A stretch of 64,000 nt of DNA from Kribbella sindirgiensis. GTDB taxonomy: Bacteria; Actinomycetota; Actinomycetes; Propionibacteriales; Kribbellaceae. The translations under genes and the position numbers were made by a program. Under the pieces are notes generated by a model. The model was not told the DNA's origin. It saw only the letters and a program-made list of their open reading frames with translations, and did no database searches. Position 1 is the stretch's first letter; each line of letters starts with the position of its first letter. This document shows, one piece after another, positions 17,318-25,463 of this stretch. The stretch lies in assembly GCF_004331435.1 (NCBI RefSeq), contig NZ_SJKA01000003.1, positions 1-64,000 of the forward strand, in the 5' to 3' direction.

Positions 17318-17399
17318 CTGAGGGGTTATCCCTCGAGTTGGTGCCTTGCCCCCTCAGATTCTCAGTGGGCAACCCACCGGCTCAGGGGATAACCCCCAG
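17318..17399. repeat. Inverted repeat between SDR and truncated LLM gene
   Basis: CTGAGGGGTTATCCCT (17318-17333) pairs with AGGGGATAACCCCCAG (17384-17399) with one mismatch; inner GGTGCC/GGGCAACCCACC segments extend the symmetry. It begins 20 bp past the SDR stop. Its right arm holds the in-frame TAA that closes off the truncated luciferase-like gene. Confidence 0.75.
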
Positions 17400-17407
17400 G
17401 AGGCGAG

Positions 17408-18046
17408 GTGACCCAGCCGACGTACGATCCGTGGATCTGTCTGGCCGGTATGGCGATGGCGACCGAGCGGATCCGGATCGGGACGACCGTCACGCCACTG
17501 CCCCGCCGCCGGCCGTGGAAGGTCGCGGCGGAGGCGGTGGCGCTGGATCATCTGTCCGGCGGGCGGATGATCCTCGGCGTCGGGATCGGGGACCCGGGCG
17601 ATCCGTTCCTGGAGAACCGCACCCCGCGGGTGCTCGCGGAGATGCTCGACGAAGGGCTCGCGATCATCGACGAACTGTGGACGGGCCGGCCCGTGACCTT
17701 CAGCGGCAAGCACTACTCGCTCGACAACGTCCAGCTGACGGCTCGGCCGGTGCAGGCGCCGCGGATCCCGATCTGGGTAGGAGGCAACTTTCTCGTGCCG
17801 GCCGTCCGTCGGCGGATCCTCCGGTGGGACGGATCGTGTGCCTACAAAGGCAGTACGGACGCACCGCAGCAGATCACACCGGACGACGTCCGCGGGCTGC
17901 TTGCCGAGCGGGACCTCGACGTGAAGGTCAGTGGCGGAGATCCGGGGGCGTTCGCGGAGGCGGGTGCGGCGTGGTGGGGTCGGTGGATCGCGCCGATGCC
18001 GCTCGAGGACACGCTGGCGATCGTCCGCCAAGGCCCGCCGACCTGA
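17408..18046 (+). CDS. N-terminally truncated LLM-class flavin oxidoreductase (possible pseudogene)
   Basis: The 212-aa product matches the luciferase-like family from its second strand onward: DPWICLAGMAMATERIRIGT, LDHLSGGRMILGVGIGDPGD and PRIPIWVGGN. Full-length relatives begin about 50 residues earlier with the first barrel strand and a GWDGVFVWDH-like motif, which is missing. Upstream in frame there is a TAA at 17390, inside the inverted repeat. A good AGGAGG lies four bases before the GTG, so a shortened protein may still be made, but without a complete barrel it is probably inactive. Confidence 0.7.
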   Translation: MTQPTYDPWICLAGMAMATERIRIGTTVTPLPRRRPWKVAAEAVALDHLSGGRMILGVGIGDPGDPFLENRTPRVLAEMLDEGLAIIDELWTGRPVTFSGKHYSLDNVQLTARPVQAPRIPIWVGGNFLVPAVRRRILRWDGSCAYKGSTDAPQQITPDDVRGLLAERDLDVKVSGGDPGAFAEAGAAWWGRWIAPMPLEDTLAIVRQGPPT

Positions 18047-18104
18047 CCCGCAACCTGACCGGCTCCGAGGCCGAGCGGCGCGCGACCGATCCAGCTCTGA
18101 CCCG

Positions 18105-18157
18105 TTGACAGCGCGGCAGCCTCGGGAGAGACTGCGGATTGTTTTTAACGTTCAAAA
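18105..18157 (+). promoter_or_regulatory. Promoter and likely autoregulatory operator of the LacI-type gene
   Basis: TTGACA (18105-18110) is a good -35; the -10 around 18128-18133 is weak. The 16-bp near-palindrome TTTTTAACGTTCAAAA (18142-18157; 7 of 8 pairs) is AT-rich against a GC-rich background and lies 18 bp before the GTG. LacI family members often bind such an ACGT-centred dyad. Confidence 0.6.
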
Positions 18158-18175
18158 CGTCCGTGGGAGGTCGCT

Positions 18176-19180
18176 GTGGCTACTTTGAAGCAGGTCGCCG
18201 CCCACGCCGAGGTCTCCGTGCAGACGGTGTCGAACGCTTTGAACGCCCCGCACCGCCTGCGTGCGGACACGCTCAAACGGGTGAACCGCTCCATCGAGCT
18301 GCTCAACTACCGGCCCAATCGTAACGCCCGCAGTCTGCGCACCAGCGCCGTCGAGCTGATCGGGTACTGCGTGCCCAGCTGGCCCAACCAGACGCACCTG
18401 GTGATGGACCAGTTCCTGCACGCCCTCTGCGCCGCGGCCGAACGCACCGGCCGGCACATCCTGCTCTTCACCGCACCGGGCGGCGTCGACGGGATGCCGA
18501 CGTACGACGACCTGCATGCCCGCCGGATGGTCGACGGGTTCGTTCTGTCGCAGACCGAGACACACGACCCGCGGCACGGCTGGCTGAAGGAACAGGACAT
18601 CCCGTTCGTCAGCTTCGGCCGGGTGTGGAAGCAGACCACGCAGCCCGGCGCGTGGGTGGACGTCGACGGCGCGGCCGGTTCCGCGATGGCGGTCCGGCAC
18701 CTGTACGCGAGCGGCCGCCGCCGGATCGCCTTCCTGGGCTGGCCGAAATCGTCCGGGCTGGGTGAGGACCGGGTCGGCGGCTGGCGCGACGCGTGCAAGG
18801 ACCTCGGCCTGCCGATCGCCGGGCTGGCTGTCCGGTGTCGCGAGGACAGTATCGAGGAGGGCGCCCGCGCCACCGCGCGGCTGCTCGACGGCGGCCGCAC
18901 CGTCGACGGGATCGTTGCCCTGAGCGACATTCTCGCGCTCGGCGCGCTCCGCGAACTCACCCGCCGCGGCCTGGCCCCCGGCCACGACGTCGGCGTCACC
19001 GGGTTCGACGACTCCCCGCTCGCCGAGGTCGTCTCCCCCGGCCTGACCAGCCTCCGGCAGCCGATGGACCAGATCGCCGAAGAGCTGATCACGATCCTGA
19101 CCGGCGCCGCCAACGGAAGCCCGGTCGAACGTCTGCTGCAACCAGAACTGGTGATCAGGGGCAGCTCGGCCCCTGGCTGA
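18176..19180 (+). CDS. LacI family transcriptional regulator
   Basis: The 334-aa repressor has the LacI helix-turn-helix at residues 3-25 (LKQVAAHAEVSVQTVSNALN) and the hinge NYRPNRNARSLRT, then a sugar-binding-protein-like ligand domain (GYCVPSW, AFLGWPK, GVTGFDDSPLAEVVSPGLTSL). It probably senses a sugar released by the secreted glycosidase-like protein encoded 44 bp downstream. GTG start, with GGGAGG eight bases before it. Confidence 0.93.
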   Translation: MATLKQVAAHAEVSVQTVSNALNAPHRLRADTLKRVNRSIELLNYRPNRNARSLRTSAVELIGYCVPSWPNQTHLVMDQFLHALCAAAERTGRHILLFTAPGGVDGMPTYDDLHARRMVDGFVLSQTETHDPRHGWLKEQDIPFVSFGRVWKQTTQPGAWVDVDGAAGSAMAVRHLYASGRRRIAFLGWPKSSGLGEDRVGGWRDACKDLGLPIAGLAVRCREDSIEEGARATARLLDGGRTVDGIVALSDILALGALRELTRRGLAPGHDVGVTGFDDSPLAEVVSPGLTSLRQPMDQIAEELITILTGAANGSPVERLLQPELVIRGSSAPG

Positions 19181-19224
19181 TTTTCGGCGCTTCTCCCCGG
19201 GCGCCGCGAGAAGGAGGAACCGCC

Positions 19225-21873
19225 ATGACTCCCTATCCCACCAACCGAAGAACCGCCCGCAGACCGGTACGCCGGACCGCCGGCGTCGTCCTGCTGACCA
19301 CCGCGACCCTGCTCGCCGGCGCCGCGTCCGCCCTCGCCGGCCCCTCGACCACCGGCGCCTCGGCGACCGCCTCCTCTCCGGTCGCCGCGTCCGGTGCGTC
19401 CGAGCTGTCCGAGACCACCCGACTCACCGATCGTCGTTCGCTCGTCGTCGGCGACCGCGCCTACGCCATGGGTGACGAGTCGGGCCTCTACCCGGCCGCC
19501 GGGTGGCACATCCGCGGTGAGATGGGCGGCTTCTGGTCGCAGCCGATCAAACTCCTCGACGGCATCTGGTTCGGCCTCGACGGGAACTGGCTCGGCAAGC
19601 AAGTGCCCGCCGCGAAGTACACCAGCGGCCACGGCTACAGCCGGATCGACTACGGCGGCGCCGTGAACGTCCGGCGTACCGACTTCGTCCCCGACGGCAT
19701 CCGCGCGACGCTCGTCGGGCTCACCCTCAGCTCGAGTACGGCGAGGACGGTCAAGCTCGACGTCGACGCGCACTCGGAGCTGATGCAGCCGTACCCGTGG
19801 GGCTGGACGAAACCGACCGCCGCCGAGGCGAACCTGCCCGACACGGGCGACTTCAGTGACGGCGCGCTCCGCTTCCGCGAGCAGGGCACCCCGGCATACC
19901 CGAACGCGACCGCGCACGACTACGCCGCGTTCGTCGGATCGTCCCTGCGTCCGACGGGTCACCAGCTCGGCGCGGACCACCGCGGACCGCAGAGCCCGCC
20001 GGTGATGTGCCCGGCCGACGGTACGACGCCTGCGCGCTGCGACGACTCGCTCGTCGGGAAGGGCACCGGCGGCCGGCTCACGTACGACGTACCGCTGGCG
20101 GCCGGTCAGTCGAAGACGATCTGGTTCGCCGTGGCCGGATCCGACCAGGGCAGCCGGGCCGCGGAACGCGAGTACGGCAAGGCGCTGAGCAACCCGGACA
20201 AGTTGCTGCGGGCAAAGACCGCCGCGCGGCAACAGGTCGACGCGCAGTCCGCAGTGGACCTTCCTGGTGACCGTCTGCTGCAGCAGAGCGTCGAGTGGAG
20301 CAAGCAGAACCTCGCGGACTCCGTCCAGGAGGCGCGCAACCTGCAGATCCGGGACGTGAACGAAGGCAAGGACTACCCGGCACCGGTCGGGACGGTCCCG
20401 ACCGCCCGCTGGTTCGGCGCCGGCTTCCCGGACTATCCGTGGCTGTTCGCGACGGACGGCGAGTACACGGCGTTCGCCGCCGTCGCCGCCGGCCAGTTCG
20501 ACACCGTGAAGGAACACCTGCGGGCTCTTCGCGATGTCAGCGATCTGCTGAACAACCGCAGCGGCAAGGTCGCGCACGAGGTGACGCCGACCGGCGACGT
20601 GTACTTCGGCTCGAACCAGAGCGCGGGCAACACCGACGAGACGGTGAAGTTCCCGAGTACGGTCGCACTGCTGTGGCGCTGGACGGGTGACAACAAGTTC
20701 CGCGACGAGATGTACGACTTCAGCGTCCGGAACCTGCAGTACATCTACAAGACCCTCGACAAGGACAGCGACGGCTGGCCCGAAGGTCTGGCAAACGTCG
20801 AGCGCGCGGGGATGGGCGTCGAGAAACTCGACAGCACCGTGTACCTCGCCCGCGGGCTGCGCGACCTCGCCGACCTCGCCGCGTCCAAGCACGACACGAA
20901 GGTGCAGCAGTGGGCGACCGGCCGCGCAGGAGACCTCGAGTCCAAGTTCGAGGCACAGTGGTGGGTCCCGGCCGCGAAGGGGTACGCCGACTCGGTCGAC
21001 GACCCGGCCAACCCGGCGAACGACAACACGCCGATCTTCCAGCGGCACTGGATCGGCGTCACGCCGATGGAAGCGGTTCTTACCCGTCCGGGCCAGACCT
21101 CGCCGCTGGCGTCGGCCGAGCACGCGAAGACCGCGCTGGACCAACGCGAAACCTCTTGCTACACAGGGGAATTCGGCCTGTACCACACCGGTACCGGCCC
21201 GACATCCGCCGGGGGCGGCAACCGTGGCGACTCGTGTGACTCGGTGGTGTCGACGGTCCAGAGCGAGCGCGCCATGTTCGGTCTGAACACGTCGATCATG
21301 GCCGTTGCGGAGGGCAACTTCGGACGGCTGGGAACCATGCAGCAGCAGCGGTACACCACCGCCAACGCCCGCATCCAGCTCGACCCGTCCGTCTGGGAGA
21401 CACCCGGTGCGATGCCGGAGATCGCTCCGTCGCCGGACTCCCCCGCGAACATCGGCCGGCCGTTCTACGACCGCTCGATGACGCTGCAGGCCTGGGGCGC
21501 GTACGGCATCCTCTGGCCGGTGGTGCACCAGCAACTCGGCGTCGATCCCGATCTGGGACACAGGCGGATCGCCGTCGTACCGCAGCTCCCGGAAGGCCAG
21601 CAGAAGGTGGCCGGTAGCAACATCCGGGTCGGTCGCGGATCGGTCGACGTGTCGGCTCGCCTTACAGGTAAGGCGTTGTCGACCGAGGTCACCGCGAAGG
21701 GCGTCGGCGCGGCGCTCACGGTCGGCGCCGTACTGCCGACCGGTGCCCAGGTGCACAGCGTGACGATCGACGGTCACGCAGCGCAGTACAAGCTCGTGAC
21801 CACGAGTCGTGGAACAGAGGTCCAGGTGGCGGCGCGCGGTGCGCGGACGTCACTGACGATCACTCTCAAGTGA
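19225..21873 (+). CDS. Secreted (alpha/alpha)6-barrel glycosidase-like protein
   Basis: The 882-aa protein starts with a signal peptide (basic RRTARRPVRR, then a hydrophobic run ending at ALAG near residue 38). A beta-rich region is followed by a helical toroid segment (about 350-750) with motifs seen in amylo-alpha-1,6-glucosidase and related six-hairpin enzymes: FPDYPWLFATDGEY, NTDETVKFPSTVALLWRW and DSDGWPEGLANVER. It likely cleaves an extracellular glycan. AAGGAGGAACCGCC marks the start; the open frame upstream is only an overlap with the LacI gene. The exact GH family is uncertain. Confidence 0.8.
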   Translation: MTPYPTNRRTARRPVRRTAGVVLLTTATLLAGAASALAGPSTTGASATASSPVAASGASELSETTRLTDRRSLVVGDRAYAMGDESGLYPAAGWHIRGEMGGFWSQPIKLLDGIWFGLDGNWLGKQVPAAKYTSGHGYSRIDYGGAVNVRRTDFVPDGIRATLVGLTLSSSTARTVKLDVDAHSELMQPYPWGWTKPTAAEANLPDTGDFSDGALRFREQGTPAYPNATAHDYAAFVGSSLRPTGHQLGADHRGPQSPPVMCPADGTTPARCDDSLVGKGTGGRLTYDVPLAAGQSKTIWFAVAGSDQGSRAAEREYGKALSNPDKLLRAKTAARQQVDAQSAVDLPGDRLLQQSVEWSKQNLADSVQEARNLQIRDVNEGKDYPAPVGTVPTARWFGAGFPDYPWLFATDGEYTAFAAVAAGQFDTVKEHLRALRDVSDLLNNRSGKVAHEVTPTGDVYFGSNQSAGNTDETVKFPSTVALLWRWTGDNKFRDEMYDFSVRNLQYIYKTLDKDSDGWPEGLANVERAGMGVEKLDSTVYLARGLRDLADLAASKHDTKVQQWATGRAGDLESKFEAQWWVPAAKGYADSVDDPANPANDNTPIFQRHWIGVTPMEAVLTRPGQTSPLASAEHAKTALDQRETSCYTGEFGLYHTGTGPTSAGGGNRGDSCDSVVSTVQSERAMFGLNTSIMAVAEGNFGRLGTMQQQRYTTANARIQLDPSVWETPGAMPEIAPSPDSPANIGRPFYDRSMTLQAWGAYGILWPVVHQQLGVDPDLGHRRIAVVPQLPEGQQKVAGSNIRVGRGSVDVSARLTGKALSTEVTAKGVGAALTVGAVLPTGAQVHSVTIDGHAAQYKLVTTSRGTEVQVAARGARTSLTITLK

Positions 21874-21885
21874 CCTGAGGACCCC

Positions 21886-21922
21886 CCGGCCGGTGCGCAA
21901 CCGTTCCGCGCACCGGCCGGTT
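21886..21922 (+). terminator. Terminator hairpin of the secreted glycosidase-like gene
   Basis: CCGGCCGGTGCGC (21886-21898) pairs perfectly with GCGCACCGGCCGG (21908-21920) around a 9-nt loop, 12 bp past the stop codon. The T-run is minimal (TTCG), as is common in actinobacteria. Confidence 0.75.
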
Positions 21923-21969
21923 CGTCATGCCCGGAATTCGGTACTGCGCAGTCTTGGTGAAACGAGAAG

Positions 21970-22004
21970 GCGGGCCCCTCCGAGTATGAGTCGGAGGGGC
22001 CCGC
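21970..22004. terminator. Second strong hairpin in the convergent spacer
   Basis: GCGGGCCCCTCCGA (21970-21983) pairs perfectly with its complement at 21991-22004 around a 7-nt loop. It has no T-run. A back-up or bidirectional terminator is likely; an RNA role cannot be excluded. Confidence 0.6.
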
Positions 22005-22082
22005 ACAGCTGAAGGAAGGTGACGTCTCCAGCTTCCCGATACGGGTCCGTGGAGGCCGGCAGACCCCGTCACCGGTCTACCT

Positions 22083-22277
22083 CGGTGGGGATCCCCACCG
22101 CGAGGGCCCTCGGTTTCCGTTCGACCCGCCGCTCCGATCGAAGCAGCGTGTCGACATTTCTACCGCTGTCGGCAGGCCCGGCACAACCCTTTCCAGGCAA
22201 CAGTTTCGGTCGTCCACAGTGTTACCGCAACCATCCACAGAAACCGTCCAGGTTATGCACACCCCCTGTGCATAACC
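22083..22277. other. Spacer with perfect dyads and DnaA-box-like words
   Basis: The rest of the 406-bp spacer holds an 18-bp perfect palindrome (22083-22100, CGGTGGGGATCCCCACCG) and, next to the ABC permease stop, an 11-bp hairpin GGTTATGCACA / TGTGCATAACC (22251-22277, loop CCCCC). TCGTCCACA (22210-22218) and CCATCCACA (22231-22239) resemble the DnaA box TTGTCCACA. The hairpin most simply ends the minus-strand ABC operon. I see no gene in this spacer. Confidence 0.5.
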
Positions 22278-22279
22278 CC

Positions 22280-23044
22280 TCAACCCTTGGGCGGTTTGAC
22301 TGCCATCGGGTGCAGGAGCCGGTACCCGGTGTACACGCCGAGCACGCTGACCACAAGAACGGTGGGTACGGCGACCGCGAGTGGTGGACGGTGGTAGCCG
22401 ATGTTGCTCAGCGCGTCCGCGAGCCACTGCGCGACGAGCAGGAACTCGGCCGCCACCGCGGGCACGAGAGCGAGCGGCAGCAGCAGGATGCCGCGCCAGA
22501 CACCGAACCGGACGAACGTGATGCCGAGCAGCCAGCCCGTCACCTCGTGGGCGACGATCATCAGGAAGAACTCCGCGAACACCAGATCGACCTGCGACGT
22601 ACTCGTGAACAGGTGCGGGTTGGTCAGTTTGTCCGGCCAGTCCTGCCAGGCGTACAGCAGGTGTTCCACCTGGTAGACCAGCACCCACACCAGCGAGGTG
22701 GCCGCCGCCGCGCCCGCGAGATAGATGCCTGCGGCAACTGAAAACATCCGCCGGGTGATGCCCTGGGAGATCAGCAGCGCGAAGTACGCCGGGGTGACGG
22801 TGATGCCGAGGGCCATCGAGAAGTACTTCGGCGACTGGGTTCCGTAGTCCCACGCGCTGGTGGTGACGCCGTTGGACAGGAGCTGGAACACGACCCCGAT
22901 CAGGAACAGCGCGACGACCATCACCGCCCAGTACCCGAGCAGCATCGGCCGGAGACCGATCAGCAGCGACCACAGCACATGCTTGAGCCGATGCCAGTCG
23001 GTGACTCCACGGGGCAGCGCCCTGGTCTGGACCGCCGTACTCAT
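22280..23044 (-). CDS. ABC transporter permease of a YtrA-type operon
   Basis: The 254-aa membrane protein has about six predicted helices (for example WAVMVVALFLIGVVFQLL and LLLPLALVPAVAAEFLLVA) and no recognisable enzyme motif. It partners the ATPase just upstream through an ATGA overlap. Regulator, ATPase and permease follow the layout of GntR/YtrA-controlled exporters that respond to cell-wall or antibiotic stress in Gram-positives. The exported substrate is unknown. Confidence 0.88.
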   Translation of the reverse strand: MSTAVQTRALPRGVTDWHRLKHVLWSLLIGLRPMLLGYWAVMVVALFLIGVVFQLLSNGVTTSAWDYGTQSPKYFSMALGITVTPAYFALLISQGITRRMFSVAAGIYLAGAAAATSLVWVLVYQVEHLLYAWQDWPDKLTNPHLFTSTSQVDLVFAEFFLMIVAHEVTGWLLGITFVRFGVWRGILLLPLALVPAVAAEFLLVAQWLADALSNIGYHRPPLAVAVPTVLVVSVLGVYTGYRLLHPMAVKPPKG

Positions 23045-23937
23045 GACTTGACCCCCGTGAGGTGGACGAAGAGATCCTGCAGGCCGACCGGACCGATCTC
23101 CAGACCGGCAGCGGTCGCCTGCGCGAGTAGCGCCGGGTCGAGGTCGCCGAGGACCGTGGTCGACTTGGTGCCGCCGAGACGCTCCTCCGCGAGCACCGTG
23201 AAGCCGGCGGTGAACTCGTCGACAGCCGCGGCCGGACCGACGATCGAGGCGCCACGGCCGCGGAGCGCGTCCACCGGGGACTGGGTGACGAGGCGGCCCT
23301 GGTCGAGGATCACGACCTCCTCGAGCATCGCGCTCACCTCACTCACCAGATGAGTGGACAGCACGATCGTGCGCGGCACCTCGGCGTAGTCGGCGAGCAG
23401 CATGTCGTAGAAGAGGTTCCGGGACGGGACGTCCATCCCCAGGTAGCTCTCGTCGAAGATCGTCAGCGGGGCGCGGCTGGCGAGGCCGAGGACGACGCCG
23501 AGCGCGGACTTCTTACCGCGGGAGAGCTTCTGGATCTTCTTGTTCAGCGGGACCTCGAAGCGGTCCAGGAGGTCGCCGGCGAGGTCGGCGTCCCAGTACG
23601 GGCGCAGCGCCGCGGCGAGCCCGACCGCGTACTTCACGGGGACGGCGTCCGGACGGTCACCGGCCTCGCGGATCAGGCACACCCGGCTCGTCACGACCGC
23701 GTTCTCGTACGGCTCCTGCGCCGCGCCGAGGTCGCCGCCCTCGATCAGCACCCGCCCTTCGTCAGGCCGCCGGAAACCGGCCAGCGTCGCGGCGAGCGTG
23801 CTCTTACCCGACCCGTTCCGGCCGAGCAGCCCGTGGATCTTCCCCGGCGCGAGCCGCAGATCGAGCCGATCCAGCGCAGGCACACCGGCGAACCGAACCG
23901 AAAGATCCTCGGTCCTCACAGTCAGGGCGGCGGTCAT
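23041..23937 (-). CDS. ABC transporter ATP-binding protein of a YtrA-type operon
   Basis: The 298-aa ATPase has Walker A GRNGSGKST (about residues 39-47), the divergent signature LSRGKKSALG in place of LSGGQ, and Walker B LTIFDESYLGMD. A C-terminal extension of about 90 residues follows, as in BcrA/YtrB-type exporters. It is coupled to the permease gene by ATGA and lies 166 bp downstream of the GntR gene, with a long hairpin in the gap that may set expression relative to the regulator. Confidence 0.92.
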   Translation of the reverse strand: MTAALTVRTEDLSVRFAGVPALDRLDLRLAPGKIHGLLGRNGSGKSTLAATLAGFRRPDEGRVLIEGGDLGAAQEPYENAVVTSRVCLIREAGDRPDAVPVKYAVGLAAALRPYWDADLAGDLLDRFEVPLNKKIQKLSRGKKSALGVVLGLASRAPLTIFDESYLGMDVPSRNLFYDMLLADYAEVPRTIVLSTHLVSEVSAMLEEVVILDQGRLVTQSPVDALRGRGASIVGPAAAVDEFTAGFTVLAEERLGGTKSTTVLGDLDPALLAQATAAGLEIGPVGLQDLFVHLTGVKS

Positions 23938-24011
23938 CAGGCTTCTCCGTGGGTGGGGTCTGGTGGACTCTCGCCGTAGCGAGCAGGTGCTCGGTGCGGT
24001 GGCTCGGCGTG

Positions 24012-24057
24012 CTGGAGTGAAGGCCTCGATGTGGTTTCATCGTGGCCTTTGCTCCAG
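24012..24057. promoter_or_regulatory. Hairpin between the GntR and ABC ATPase genes
   Basis: A 20-nt arm at 24012-24031 (CTGGAG..AAGGCC.CGATG) pairs with 24038-24057 with three mismatches around a 6-nt loop. It lies inside the operon, so it may act as an attenuator or an RNA-processing site. No function is proven. Confidence 0.55.
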
Positions 24058-24103
24058 TGCGGCGAGGCGCCGTGCCGAGTGCCGCGCAGTAGGCGAGAGG
24101 CCA

Positions 24104-24466
24104 TCAGTCCCCGCCCCAAGAACGAATGTGCTGGAGGATGTCTTTCAGGGGGATGCCGATCGCCTTGGCCTCGCGGATCATCGGGTCGACGACGTCGGCG
24201 AAGAACGAGTCGCGGCGGCCGGTGCGGAGCAGGTCGCGGGCGTTCGGCGCGACGAACATGCCGATCCCGCGCTTCTTGTAGAGGACGCCGTCGTCGACCA
24301 ACTGGGCGAATCCCTTGGCCGCGGTGGCCGGGTTGATCCGGTAGAAGGCGGCGTACTGGTTGGTCGACATCACCTGCTCGTCCTCGGCCAGCGCGCCGGT
24401 CACGATGTCGTTCTTGATCTGCTCGGCGATCTGCAGGTAGATCGGGCTTCGGTCGTCGAACACCAT
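24104..24466 (-). CDS. GntR family regulator, YtrA subfamily (first locus)
   Basis: The 120-aa protein is only a GntR winged helix plus a short helical tail: SPIYLQIAEQIKNDIVTGAL, YRINPATAAKGFAQLVDDGVLYKKRGIGMFV, then about 45 residues. That short tail is diagnostic of the YtrA subfamily, which represses ABC exporters. It heads the operon with the ATPase and permease downstream. A perfect 11-bp inverted repeat lies 15 bp before its start codon. Confidence 0.93.
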   Translation of the reverse strand: MVFDDRSPIYLQIAEQIKNDIVTGALAEDEQVMSTNQYAAFYRINPATAAKGFAQLVDDGVLYKKRGIGMFVAPNARDLLRTGRRDSFFADVVDPMIREAKAIGIPLKDILQHIRSWGGD

Positions 24467-24480
24467 CCCACCCCCTTCCT

Positions 24481-24506
24481 TGGTTCGTTACCTGAGTAAC
24501 GAACCA
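24481..24506. promoter_or_regulatory. Perfect YtrA-type operator
   Basis: TGGTTCGTTAC (24481-24491) and GTAACGAACCA (24496-24506) are exact complements around CTGA. The site sits directly upstream of the GntR start codon, where it would overlap the promoter. Autorepression of the operon is the natural reading. Confidence 0.8.
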
Positions 24507-24522
24507 TAGCACCCTTGGCGGG

Positions 24523-25254
24523 TCAGCCTCCGGCAGCGGCTTGGGCCTGCTGGAGTGACTTCTTCAGGGCCGGTACGACGGGACCGACGCGGACTGCGAG
24601 CTGGGCCAGGCGGTCCTTGTGCCGGGTCCGCTGGTCCTTCGTGACGACCGTGCGGAGATCCGCTGTGGACGCCAGTACGACGATGGCGGCGTCGCGGAGG
24701 TCGACGCGCGAGACGAGGCGGGACGGTCGGAGGGTATCGCGGGCGCTCTGCAGGATGTGGCGGCGTACCAGCGGGTGGCGCAGGGTGATGCGGGCCGATG
24801 GGAAGATGCCGAGCACGCGGTACGGCTCGACCCTGATCAGATGCGCCCGGGCAAGCTCGTCCCGAACCTGACGAACGGTCACCCCACCCCGCCGATCAAT
24901 CCAACGCCGCCACCGCCGAGGCCCCACCGCCCGCAACTCCGCAAGCACCCCAGCAACCACCGGATCCACCGGGGCCGACGCACGCGTCGTGAGGCGGGCT
25001 CGGCCGTTGTCGTCTTCCAGGTGGCCGCTGAGTTGCAGGTCGACCAGGATTGCCGCGCGCAGCAGCTTCCCCAGCTTCGAGCGGGCCGTCAGCCGTCCGC
25101 GCTCCGGATCGTAGGCCAGCAGAAAAAGCCTTGCCGCCAAGGAATCCGGGGCCGCCGCGTTGCCAAGCGCAACTGTCTTCCGAGGCCGCGCCGGCTGCCG
25201 GGCCGACGCCGAGCGTTCCGGCCGCCGCAGCGGCGTCACCACAGCTCTACTCAT
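24523..25254 (-). CDS. GPP34 (GOLPH3-like) family phosphoprotein
   Basis: The 243-aa protein fits the GPP34 family, relatives of the eukaryotic Golgi phosphoprotein GOLPH3 that are common in actinobacteria: SLAARLFLLAYDPERGRLTAR, LLRAAILVDLQLSGHL, and HLIRVEPYRVLGIFPSARITL. Eukaryotic members bind phosphatidylinositol phosphates; the bacterial role is unknown. A basic, disordered N-terminus precedes the domain. The start at 25254 overlaps the end of the ribbon-helix-helix gene by 8 bp, so it belongs to the SPFH operon. Confidence 0.85.
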   Translation of the reverse strand: MSRAVVTPLRRPERSASARQPARPRKTVALGNAAAPDSLAARLFLLAYDPERGRLTARSKLGKLLRAAILVDLQLSGHLEDDNGRARLTTRASAPVDPVVAGVLAELRAVGPRRWRRWIDRRGGVTVRQVRDELARAHLIRVEPYRVLGIFPSARITLRHPLVRRHILQSARDTLRPSRLVSRVDLRDAAIVVLASTADLRTVVTKDQRTRHKDRLAQLAVRVGPVVPALKKSLQQAQAAAGG

Positions 25255-25456
25255 CGTTGTCCTCCTTGGACGGGCGGCCCGGACCACGCTGTTTCGTCAC
25301 ACCGCTCGGCAGCCGACCGGCGTCGGCCAGCGCACGGCGGAGCAGGAACTCGATCTGGGCGTTCGTGCTGCGCAGGTCGTCCGCCGCCCACCGGGCGAGC
25401 GCGTCATGCACCGCGGGATCCAGCCGAAGCAGGATCTTCTTCCGTTCGACAGGCAC
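25247..25456 (-). CDS. Small ribbon-helix-helix protein with a GRP-containing basic tail
   Basis: This 69-aa protein reads MPVERKKILLRLDPAVHDAL at the start, the strand and first helix of an Arc/MetJ-like fold, followed by DDLRSTNAQIEFLLRRAL. The tail KQRGPGRPSKEDNDE has an AT-hook-like GRP core. It starts at a GTG 7 bp after the SPFH stop and overlaps the GPP34 gene by 8 bp. It could be a local DNA-binding regulator of the operon; no partner toxin is seen. Confidence 0.75.
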   Translation of the reverse strand: MPVERKKILLRLDPAVHDALARWAADDLRSTNAQIEFLLRRALADAGRLPSGVTKQRGPGRPSKEDNDE

Positions 25457-25463
25457 CGCTAAC

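Noticed and set aside
18307..21777. Long minus-strand open frame of over 1,100 codons
   Set aside because: It lies antisense to the LacI and glycosidase-like genes, has no family resemblance and is Arg/Gly/Val-rich, as expected for a shadow frame in GC-rich DNA.
22200..22280. Replication origin
   Set aside because: Only a few imperfect DnaA-like boxes, no dnaA, dnaN or AT-rich unwinding region; a terminator hairpin explains the main dyad.
25247..25456. Toxin-antitoxin pair with the ribbon-helix-helix protein as antitoxin
   Set aside because: The neighbouring genes encode SPFH and GPP34 proteins; neither looks like a toxin.
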